From Turicibacter sp. (lineage in GTDB: Bacteria > Bacillota > Bacilli > MOL361 > Turicibacteraceae): a DNA stretch of 12,141 nucleotides. The stretch is taken from NCBI GenBank assembly GCA_030531025.1, contig JAUMTV010000093.1, positions 1 through 12,141 on the forward strand, read 5' to 3'. Below are positions 6,696 through 12,141 of this stretch, one piece after another; position 1 is the first letter of the stretch; every line of letters starts with the position of its first letter. A program made the translations under genes and the position numbers. The notes below the pieces were generated by a model. It searched no databases, was not told the origin of the DNA, and was given only the letters and a program-made list of their open reading frames with translations.

Positions 6696-7961
6696 ATGGA
6701 AGAAATCATTCAACGCGCCATCTTAGTTGGAGTCGATTTAAATAATGATAAAAATTTCGACTACAGCGTGGAAGAATTAAAAAATCTAGCTGAAGCATGC
6801 TCCGTTCAAGTCGTTGGCGTTCTAACGCAAAAACTTGAACATGTGAATCCAGCTTGCTATATTGGAACAGGAAAAGTTGACGAGGTCGCAATGCTTGTTC
6901 AACAACATGATGCAAACCTTGTTATTTTTAATGATGAATTATCTCCATCTCAAATTCGTAATCTAGAGCATGGTTTAGAATGTAAAGTTATCGATCGTAC
7001 TATTTTAATCTTAGATATTTTCGCAAGCCGTGCCAAAACGCGTGAAGCACAACTCCAAGTTGAAGTGGCGCAACTTAAATATATGATGCCACGTTTAATT
7101 GGACTTAATGCTTCCTTATCACGACAAGCTGGTGGAATTGGATCTAAAGGTCCCGGAGAAAAAAAATTAGAACTCGACCGTCGTCGAATTGAAGAGCAGG
7201 TTCACAAACTAAATAAAGAATTGGATTCTCTCGTTCTTGCCCGTCAAAATCAACGTAAACTTCGCAAACGCAACTCAACGCCAGTCGTTGCTTTAGTTGG
7301 TTATACGAATGCCGGTAAATCAACAACGATGAATGCTTTACTAACTGTTTCAAATGCTCAAGCTGAAAAATCAGTATTTGAAAAAAATATGTTATTCGCA
7401 ACGCTTGAAACGTCAACACGTCAAATTCAACTTCCAGATAATAAACAATTCTTATTAACAGATACAGTTGGATTCGTTAGTAAACTGCCTCACCAGTTAG
7501 TCAAAGCATTCCGTTCAACACTAGAAGAAGTAACAGAAGCTGACTTATTACTTCACGTGGTAGACTTATCACATCCAGAGTTCCAAACTCAGATTGAAAT
7601 CACGAATAAAGTGCTTGATGAATTAGGAGTTAAAGAAACTCCAATGGTGTATGTATACAATAAGGCTGATCTTATCGAAGATGAATTCACACCTAGTACA
7701 AAAGAGGCCGTTCGTATTTCAGCTAAAAACTTAACGAATATTGATACCTTAATTGATTGTATTAAATCACACATTTTCCAACACTACGTAAAAGCTAGCT
7801 TTTTAATTCCTTACGATCGTGGAAATCTTGTTTCTTACCTAAATGAACATGCAAATGTTTTTGAAACAGAATATTTAGAAAATGGAACCTTAATTACCGT
7901 TGAATGTTCTGAGCATGATGCAGAGCGCTTAGCTGAATATAAAGTAAAACCACTCAACTAA
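6696..7961 (+). CDS. hflX: GTPase HflX (ribosome-splitting factor)
   Basis: A 421-residue HflX, the normal length. HflX binds the 50S subunit, splits stalled or hibernating ribosomes during heat or antibiotic stress, and hydrolyses GTP. The N-terminal domain (about 1-110) contains YIGTGKVDEV (55-64). The glycine-rich linker GGIGSKGPGE (146-155) is followed by a coiled-coil segment (about 156-192) and the G domain: G1 GYTNAGKST (202-210), G2 ATLETS (235-240, where most homologues have an Asp for the Glu), G3 DTVGF (256-260), G4 NKAD (322-325), G5 SAK (342-344). A short C-terminal domain follows. The six extra residues from the ATG at 6678 are not homologous and lack a ribosome binding site. 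The gene is monocistronic and ends inside its terminator. Confidence 0.96.
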   Translation: MEEIIQRAILVGVDLNNDKNFDYSVEELKNLAEACSVQVVGVLTQKLEHVNPACYIGTGKVDEVAMLVQQHDANLVIFNDELSPSQIRNLEHGLECKVIDRTILILDIFASRAKTREAQLQVEVAQLKYMMPRLIGLNASLSRQAGGIGSKGPGEKKLELDRRRIEEQVHKLNKELDSLVLARQNQRKLRKRNSTPVVALVGYTNAGKSTTMNALLTVSNAQAEKSVFEKNMLFATLETSTRQIQLPDNKQFLLTDTVGFVSKLPHQLVKAFRSTLEEVTEADLLLHVVDLSHPEFQTQIEITNKVLDELGVKETPMVYVYNKADLIEDEFTPSTKEAVRISAKNLTNIDTLIDCIKSHIFQHYVKASFLIPYDRGNLVSYLNEHANVFETEYLENGTLITVECSEHDAERLAEYKVKPLN

Positions 7962-7976
7962 TTGAGTGGTTTTTTT
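7946..7976 (+). terminator. Intrinsic terminator of hflX overlapping the stop codon
   Basis: A perfect 12-bp stem (7946-7957 with 7962-7973) has a 4-nt loop and a T-run to 7976. The left arm is the last hflX codons and the TAA stop (7959-7961) lies in the loop. The minus strand reads four T at the other end, so it may also stop the sigma/anti-sigma transcript. Confidence 0.88.
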
Positions 7977-7986
7977 ATAATAGACT

Positions 7987-8005
7987 TGTGGATAAGTTAT
8001 CTACA
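7987..8005. promoter_or_regulatory. Head-to-head pair of DnaA boxes, distal pair
   Basis: TGTGGATAA (7987-7995, a perfect DnaA box on the minus strand) and TTATCTACA (7997-8005, one mismatch to TTATCCACA on the plus strand) are separated by one base and form a near-perfect palindrome. The pair overlaps the stop codon of the putative anti-sigma gene and extends into the convergent gap after hflX. Confidence 0.55.
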
Positions 8006-8551
8006 AAGTCTCGTGCCTTCATTTGCAAGTGACTTGATTAATTCACCATCTGTTCCTGCATAAAAGAAAAAGCTTTTTTCATTTAGTTGAATGACTAAAT
8101 ATGAAGAATCTAGACAAAGGTCGGAATTATCCACAATTGTGGATAACTCAACATAATAGCTTTCTATTTGTTCAATTTCAATTGGGATGACTGTATAATC
8201 CGTCTCGCTTTGAGTTGTTCCTAGTTTATAAGTTAAATTAAGTTGATTAAATACTTGCTTTAATCGTTCAAGAGGCATTTCAATCTGACGAATATGTACA
8301 GCAGAATCTCCTTCTAACATCGCAATCGGTTCTAGTGATGGCTCCGATTTTTTTAATGGATTAATTAAGACGATTGCAATTAGACAAGTCATGGCTAAAC
8401 TAATCCCACCACCTAATAGATACCCTCTTAAAGAGCGAGATTTAACAGTGCAATGTTTAATTGATTGGATTGTCTTTTCTTTCAATTGTTCGTTCAGTTC
8501 AATTGAATCGAGTTGTGACTTTATTGCAGATTTAATCTTCTGTTCATCCAT
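7997..8551 (-). CDS. Putative anti-sigma factor (single-pass membrane protein)
   Basis: A 184-residue protein with a charged N-terminal cytoplasmic segment (about 1-42), one hydrophobic helix (about 43-64, LLGGGISLAMTCLIAIVLI) and an outer domain of about 115 residues. This is the topology of membrane anti-sigma factors, and the gene lies 4 nt after the ECF sigma stop codon; the assignment rests on these two facts. The HxxxCxxC zinc motif of ZAS-type anti-sigma factors is absent; the only cytoplasmic cysteine is C34 (HCTVKSR). I recognise no family in the outer domain. Start choice: the longest frame begins at 8572 inside the sigma gene with no ribosome binding site, whereas GAGGGG at 8561-8566 lies 9 nt before the ATG at 8549-8551. 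The coding region contains a perfect palindrome of two DnaA boxes. Confidence 0.65.
   Translation of the reverse strand: MDEQKIKSAIKSQLDSIELNEQLKEKTIQSIKHCTVKSRSLRGYLLGGGISLAMTCLIAIVLINPLKKSEPSLEPIAMLEGDSAVHIRQIEMPLERLKQVFNQLNLTYKLGTTQSETDYTVIPIEIEQIESYYVELSTIVDNSDLCLDSSYLVIQLNEKSFFFYAGTDGELIKSLANEGTRLCR
8127..8146. promoter_or_regulatory. Perfect palindrome made of two perfect DnaA boxes
   Basis: TTATCCACA (8127-8135, plus) and TGTGGATAA (8138-8146) lie head to head with an AT dinucleotide between them, giving a 20-bp perfect palindrome. Both halves match the DnaA box consensus without mismatch. It lies inside the coding region of the putative anti-sigma gene (residues STIVDNS), 122 nt from the second pair. 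Confidence 0.65.
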
Positions 8552-8555
8552 TGTA

Positions 8556-9077
8556 TCACACCCCTCTTTCATTTATCATTTTCTTTAATTTCACACGTGC
8601 ACGTGACAAACGACTTCGAACAGTTCCTTCAGGAATCTTTAGTATTTGAGCAATTTCTTCATATGATAACTCTTTATAATAAAATAATAAAATCACATCT
8701 TTATATTTCGTTGGGAGTTCTTGAATAAGTTCATATAACTCTTGATCCGCTTCTTGTTGCTCAATATCAAAAGGAGCTTCATAATCTGTTCCTGACTCTT
8801 GCCAAACACCAAATATTGTGACTCGTTTAATCCAACTTGTTCTTAATAAATCTTTACATGTATTAATGGTAATTCGAGTTAACCATGTCTTTTCACTGCT
8901 TTGATGTTGAAATTTATGATAATTTTTCATGACCTTATAGAAGACTTCTTGAAAAATATCTTCAGCTAACTGTTGATCTTTTATATAAAAATAAGCTATT
9001 TTATAAACTTCTTGTCCATATTCTTCAATGAGCCTTTCAACCACTTGCTCAATTGGTTCATGGGTGTTTGAATTCAC
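8556..9077 (-). CDS. ECF-type RNA polymerase sigma factor
   Basis: A 173-residue extracytoplasmic-function sigma factor that directs RNA polymerase to a stress regulon. Region 2 spans about 18-83, with the core-binding/-10 recognition helices around LAEDIFQEVFYKVMKNYHKF (37-56) and a TWLTRITINTCKDLLR segment (64-79). Region 4 spans about 113-167, with LPTKYKDVILLFYYKELSYEEIA leading into the helix-turn-helix KIPEGTVRSRLSRARVKLKK (147-166). Regions 1.1 and 3 are absent, as in all ECF factors. The start is GTG at 9075-9077, with AGAGGTGA 5 nt upstream. The downstream membrane protein, 4 nt away, is the likely anti-sigma partner, so activity is probably released by an envelope signal. Which ECF subgroup and which targets cannot be told from the sequence. 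Confidence 0.93.
   Translation of the reverse strand: MNSNTHEPIEQVVERLIEEYGQEVYKIAYFYIKDQQLAEDIFQEVFYKVMKNYHKFQHQSSEKTWLTRITINTCKDLLRTSWIKRVTIFGVWQESGTDYEAPFDIEQQEADQELYELIQELPTKYKDVILLFYYKELSYEEIAQILKIPEGTVRSRLSRARVKLKKMINERGV
8561..8567 (-). promoter_or_regulatory. Ribosome binding site choosing the anti-sigma start
   Basis: AGAGGGG sits within the last codons of the sigma gene, 9 nt before the ATG at 8549-8551 and after the longer-frame ATG at 8572. It fixes the start at 8551 and suggests coupled translation of sigma and anti-sigma. Confidence 0.65.
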
Positions 9078-9142
9078 TCATTTCACCTCTTTCATACATT
9101 AGACGTTTCATCTTGTTATTTCATTCCCATATTCCTGACTAA

Positions 9143-9148
9143 ATTATA
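9143..9148 (-). promoter_or_regulatory. Candidate -10 box of the sigma/anti-sigma operon
   Basis: On the minus strand a perfect TATAAT is preceded directly by CGT. No matching sigma-A -35 lies 16-18 nt upstream, and no GAAAC-type ECF -35 is found at the right distance either. The leader would be about 58 nt. Autoregulation by the ECF factor is therefore not supported by a visible promoter. Confidence 0.35.
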
Positions 9149-9205
9149 ACGAAAAGTTAGACAAATAAAATGAATTTCTAACACTTTTATTAGATTTTTA
9201 TTCAG

Positions 9206-9233
9206 AAAAAAGCGACCCATAAAGAGTCGCTTT
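9206..9233 (-). terminator. Intrinsic terminator of the small orphan gene
   Basis: An 8-bp perfect stem AAAGCGAC/GTCGCTTT (9209-9216 and 9226-9233, 9-nt loop) is followed on the minus strand by a run of six T. It lies 13 nt after the stop codon of the 109-codon gene. Confidence 0.8.
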
Positions 9234-9245
9234 CTCTATTTTAAA

Positions 9246-9575
9246 TTATGATAATAAAGTTGAATCAACATCAGTTAGTTGATCTTCATCTTTACTTTTT
9301 TGTTTTCTATTACGTTTTCCATCCATCACAACTTGGATGACGGCTGGCCCACCATCAGTTGGTAATGCCATATTATCTGGCCCAACTAATTGCTCAATTA
9401 ATTCTTTAAAGAAACTAAATTTATGATCTTCATATTTTGAAAGAATTTGAACTAATAAATCATTCGTTAAATGAATACCTTCTGCTTCTAAGTGATCACA
9501 TAGTTCTTCGATAAAATCAGAGTCAGGTTTTAAAAATGACTCAAGTCCCAAATCCATGTTCATATCTTGCTTCAT
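9246..9575 (-). CDS. Small acidic protein of unknown function
   Basis: A 109-residue soluble protein I do not recognise. Residues 1-65 look helical, with two amphipathic helices around SDFIEELCDHLEAEG (19-33) and NDLLVQILSKYEDHKFSFFKELIEQLVG (38-65). A Gly/Pro-rich turn follows (66-78, GPDNMALPTDGGP), then a short strand VIQVVMDG (79-86), a basic patch KRNRKQK and an acidic, probably disordered tail. It has no signal peptide or membrane segment. A strong ribosome binding site (GAAGAGGTGA, about 6 nt before the ATG), a nearby TATAAT and its own terminator argue that it is a real, independently expressed gene. It lies between the ECF sigma gene and the EAL-like gene on the same strand. Base use matches the neighbours. 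Confidence 0.75.
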   Translation of the reverse strand: MKQDMNMDLGLESFLKPDSDFIEELCDHLEAEGIHLTNDLLVQILSKYEDHKFSFFKELIEQLVGPDNMALPTDGGPAVIQVVMDGKRNRKQKSKDEDQLTDVDSTLLS

Positions 9576-9598
9576 CTTATGTCACCTCTTCACGCTAA

Positions 9599-9647
9599 AG
9601 ATTATAATTTCGTGCGCATGAACTAATCGCCTACTCGCTTATAATCT
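9599..9647. repeat. Spaced inverted repeat AGATTATAA / TTATAATCT
   Basis: Two 9-bp arms (9599-9607 and 9639-9647), perfectly inverted, are 31 nt apart in the gap between the EAL-like gene and the 109-codon gene. Each arm contains a TATAAT-like box, pointing left at 9601-9606 (minus) and right at 9640-9645 (plus). It is not a terminator because no T-run follows. It could be an operator or a structured 3' end. Confidence 0.45.
9601..9606 (-). promoter_or_regulatory. Candidate -10 box of the 109-codon gene
   Basis: A perfect TATAAT on the minus strand, 25 nt before the ATG, leaves room for a short leader carrying the GAAGAGGTGA site. No convincing -35 is seen at 16-18 nt, so the assignment is tentative. 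Confidence 0.4.
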
Positions 9648-9670
9648 CTATTATGACTTATTTTATTTAA

Positions 9671-11902
9671 TTAAACAACTAATTTTCTTTGATAATAGCT
9701 ACCACTTACGACATCAATTCCAAAATCGCTAATTAAATGAAGACTCGATTCATTTTCAATTTCTGAACAGCAAATTTTCACATCCTTACTTGAACAAACA
9801 TTTAATAAAGACTTCATCATATTGACACAGTTACTTGAATTTTTTAAGTATTGGATTAGACAAGAACTAATTCGTAAATAATCAATATTTAGATTACGAA
9901 TCGATCCTGTTAAAGCACCTGCTCCATATTCATCTAACGCAATATTAATTCCAAATTCACGTAATCGCTTAATTCCTTTGTGAATTAATATATTTTGTTC
10001 AAATAACACATCCTCATTCACACTAATAATGACTTGGCTTGGATCAATTCCATATTTTTTTAGACAATTTGAAATTCTTGAAGATAAAAATTTATTTAAT
10101 AATGTATATCGAGAAAGTTTAATAAATAACGATAACCGGTGACAAGAGTTATGATTAATTTGATTGATATACTGACAGCCAACCTCAAATAGATAAAGTT
10201 CTTTTTCAATCGTTAAAATAAGAGGTGCTTCAGTTCTTTCTTCTAATGATAAGCGATTCAAAATTAAATGATCATCTAATTTATTATGACATTCCACCCC
10301 GAATAACTGTGCTCCATCCCGATAATATAGCGGTGTATAATCTAAATTAAACTCCCCTGCTTGATAAGCTGCATCCAATAATTGACGAATTTTTAATGAA
10401 AAGTTATAACTCCAAGATATCTGCTGACAAAAACTTATCTCATACGGCAATCTAGTATTTGACTTTAAAATCATTCCAAAAAAATCGCTCTTCACACGCA
10501 TCGCCGTCTCCTCAAATGAGCTTGTCGTATAACGCGGTAACCCAAAAGAAACATAATATGGTTGACCAATTTTTTCATACCATAACTCAACTAAACAATT
10601 TAATTTTCGTTTTAACTTTACTTCTTTATAACAAGCATTAAAATAAAACCAAACTCCTTCATTTTCAACTGAGAAAGTGATACTTTCACCAATGAACTCA
10701 TTAATCGTTTCAATTACTTGCTTTAAAATCTGATCTTTAAATTCACTATAAAAACAATGATCCAGCTTAAAGTAACCTAACACCGTTTTTGGTGTATACT
10801 CATATTGATAACAAATCGGTAATTGGTTAAAGGTAACGACTTTGTATTTTTGTTTAGTACGTACTAAATCTAGATTATTATAATACTCACGATAACTATG
10901 ATAAATACTTTGAATTCGTTGCTTTAAAAGTTGCTCTTGGTAGTGAAGCAAATCATACACTTGGTTTAATGACTCTTCGAATTCACTCATCCATTCTAAA
11001 TTTAAACGAATACGCGTATCTCGACATAAAAAGTGATACCCAAATCTCAACAAATGATGAAGATTTTTGTCAGCTAATGAACTAAACAATTCTTTAAGAT
11101 ATGCGTATAGTTGTTCATCATCATCTTTAACTAAATGATACATTAAAAGATTCATCAAAGAATAAACGGCTGAAGTTCCTTCCAAACACTCCTCATCTAA
11201 AATTAAATCCCATTCGATGTTTTCACTTCTTCCTAACTGATACATCGCATGGTTATAAATCGATGATTCTAGAAGTTTATTTTTAGAATCAAATGACTCT
11301 TCACACATCTTGATAACAAATTTATAATCTCCTAATACATAAGCATTTAATAACTCAATTTGATCTTTACATTGCTTAGAAATTGGTTCATCATGATAAT
11401 CTATCATCAATTGTTGAAACTTCTTCACACTTTTACGCTGACATAAAACTAACATGATGTGAACTAAATTTTCTAAACTATATGTCATCAATAAAGGAAT
11501 CTGTTTTTCTCTACCAAACGAAAGAGCGGCTGTATAATAATAATTTGCTTGTTGTAGTTCTCCTTTACATTCATAGATATAACCTAATTCAGCTAAAATA
11601 TATCCTCTTAATAAATGATCAACATCTAAATACTCTAAAATACACTGACATTCCATCAAATAAATAGCAGCTAAACTATTTACTCCATTTTCAAAATAAT
11701 AACGAGCGGTGAAAATTAGTATTGGTACTAGATGATCAAAACTCTGATGTTCACGATAACCTTTTAAAAGTTCTTCAAGTTTTGCTTCATCATTTTCTGC
11801 CTCATCATATAATACTCCCTCAACCTTTTTATAATCCTGTAAGAGATAACATGAATCAATAAAAAAATCAAATAACTGTTCTCTTGATACAGTTTGCTCC
11901 AT
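9671..11902 (-). CDS. TPR-like protein with degenerate GGDEF-like and EAL domains
   Basis: A soluble 743-residue protein. Residues about 55-300 are helical repeats resembling TPRs (AAIYLMECQCILEYL, then AELGYIYECKGELQQANYYYTAALSFG at 104-130), followed by a coiled coil at about 305-345. Residues about 360-490 resemble a worn GGDEF domain: LGYFKLDHCF for the iD.DhFK strand, ENEGVWFYF (413-421) where GGDEF should be, VSFGLPRY for SIG. Residues about 505-743 follow the EAL fold, but with ECH (537-539) for EAL, K595 for the metal-binding Asn, S627 for the first Glu of ExTE (E630 kept), DEYGAG (657-662) for DDFGTG, R677 and S679 for the K and D of KID, and S733 for the Gln of QGY. Phosphodiesterase activity is unlikely; binding of c-di-GMP or a protein partner is possible. 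The start is ATG at 11900-11902 with AGGGGAG about 6 nt upstream. No clear terminator follows. Confidence 0.75.
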   Translation of the reverse strand: MEQTVSREQLFDFFIDSCYLLQDYKKVEGVLYDEAENDEAKLEELLKGYREHQSFDHLVPILIFTARYYFENGVNSLAAIYLMECQCILEYLDVDHLLRGYILAELGYIYECKGELQQANYYYTAALSFGREKQIPLLMTYSLENLVHIMLVLCQRKSVKKFQQLMIDYHDEPISKQCKDQIELLNAYVLGDYKFVIKMCEESFDSKNKLLESSIYNHAMYQLGRSENIEWDLILDEECLEGTSAVYSLMNLLMYHLVKDDDEQLYAYLKELFSSLADKNLHHLLRFGYHFLCRDTRIRLNLEWMSEFEESLNQVYDLLHYQEQLLKQRIQSIYHSYREYYNNLDLVRTKQKYKVVTFNQLPICYQYEYTPKTVLGYFKLDHCFYSEFKDQILKQVIETINEFIGESITFSVENEGVWFYFNACYKEVKLKRKLNCLVELWYEKIGQPYYVSFGLPRYTTSSFEETAMRVKSDFFGMILKSNTRLPYEISFCQQISWSYNFSLKIRQLLDAAYQAGEFNLDYTPLYYRDGAQLFGVECHNKLDDHLILNRLSLEERTEAPLILTIEKELYLFEVGCQYINQINHNSCHRLSLFIKLSRYTLLNKFLSSRISNCLKKYGIDPSQVIISVNEDVLFEQNILIHKGIKRLREFGINIALDEYGAGALTGSIRNLNIDYLRISSCLIQYLKNSSNCVNMMKSLLNVCSSKDVKICCSEIENESSLHLISDFGIDVVSGSYYQRKLVV

Positions 11903-11945
11903 TTAGATCTCCCCTATCTTAGCTAACCGTTTTCACATAAGATTA

Positions 11946-11951
11946 ATTATA
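11946..11951 (-). promoter_or_regulatory. Candidate -10 box of the EAL-like gene
   Basis: A perfect TATAAT on the minus strand, 43 nt before the ATG, gives a leader of about 35 nt. The -35 region 17 nt upstream (TGTATT) is a poor match, so an activator or an alternative start is possible. Confidence 0.4.
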
Positions 11952-12141
11952 CTAACTAGCAATTTAAAAATACATAGGATATATTGTGAGATTAAGACGA
12001 ATCTCCTTCTCATCAAAATTTTTAACTAAAGAGCTCTCATCTTAAGACGATAAGCTATCCAACCAATAATTAATCATACCGATATCATCTATATGGAAAC
12101 AGAAATGTATTTCATCATTCTATAGCAGGCTTAGTTGGCAA
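11952..12141. other. Non-coding right edge with short repeats
   Basis: No gene is visible on either strand. The stretch holds a small hairpin (GAGATT 11988-11993 with AATCTC 12000-12005) without a T-run, and a 9-bp direct repeat TTAAGACGA at 11992-12000 and 12042-12050. It could be upstream regulatory DNA of the EAL-like gene or the flank of a gene beyond the window. Confidence 0.3.

Noticed and set aside
6706..7774. Open frames on the minus strand opposite hflX
   Set aside because: They are fully inside the hflX coding region, without start signals or recognisable domains.
7987..8146. A replication origin (oriC)
   Set aside because: Despite the DnaA boxes there is no dnaA or dnaN gene and no AT-rich unwinding stretch with DnaA-trios; the palindrome lies inside a coding gene.
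8127..8146. Palindrome as an intrinsic terminator between or within the sigma-operon genes
   Set aside because: No T-run follows on either strand and it is in mid-gene.
9078..9095. Five-codon open frame (ATG to TGA) directly abutting the sigma GTG start, possibly a leader peptide
   Set aside because: It has no ribosome binding site of its own, and its codons are the sigma gene's Shine-Dalgarno region, so it is most likely a by-product of that site.
9098..9109. TGAAAC on the minus strand upstream of the sigma gene as an autoregulated ECF promoter
   Set aside because: GTC follows immediately instead of after 16 nt, and the position would leave almost no leader before the GTG start.

Overview
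The window is AT-rich, gene-dense bacterial chromosome with strong AGGAGG/GAGGTG-type ribosome binding sites, several GTG starts and compact hairpin-plus-T-run terminators. This is typical of a low-GC Bacillota. The mix of genes would fit an Erysipelotrichia/Turicibacter-like gut Firmicute, but nothing in the sequence proves the genus. There is no rRNA, tRNA, CRISPR array, transposase or phage gene, and no intergenic gap exceeds 300 bases.

Left part (1-3190): a FUSC-family membrane protein (minus) is divergent from a CPA2-type cation:proton antiporter (plus), which has a clear sigma-A promoter. Each gene ends at a near-perfect hairpin terminator. The terminator at 3154-3183 is symmetric and probably also ends the convergent operon to its right.

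Middle (3195-6463, minus): a three-gene run reads radA, then a DUF4349-like membrane protein, then a DUF3221-like membrane-anchored protein. The gaps are 31 and 4-13 nt and contain no terminator. A housekeeping recombination gene therefore probably drives two envelope proteins of unknown function. hflX, a ribosome-splitting GTPase, is divergent from radA and stops inside its own terminator hairpin.

Right part (7997-11902, minus): an ECF sigma factor gene is followed 4 nt later by a single-pass membrane protein that is probably its anti-sigma factor. Upstream lie a small orphan gene of 109 codons and a 743-residue protein. The latter has a helical-repeat (TPR-like) N-terminus, a degenerate GGDEF-like region and a degenerate EAL domain that has lost most catalytic residues. 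It is probably a non-enzymatic signalling or scaffold protein.

The most unusual non-coding signal is a group of DnaA boxes in and just beyond the putative anti-sigma gene. A 20-bp perfect palindrome (8127-8146) consists of two perfect boxes head to head. A second head-to-head pair (7987-8005, one perfect box and one with a single mismatch) overlaps the stop codon. Two further perfect boxes lie singly at 226-234 and 4759-4767. Several likely start codons differ from the longest open frame: hflX at 6696, the anti-sigma gene at 8551 and the DUF3221 gene at 4202. In each case the Shine-Dalgarno sequence lies correctly for the internal start.
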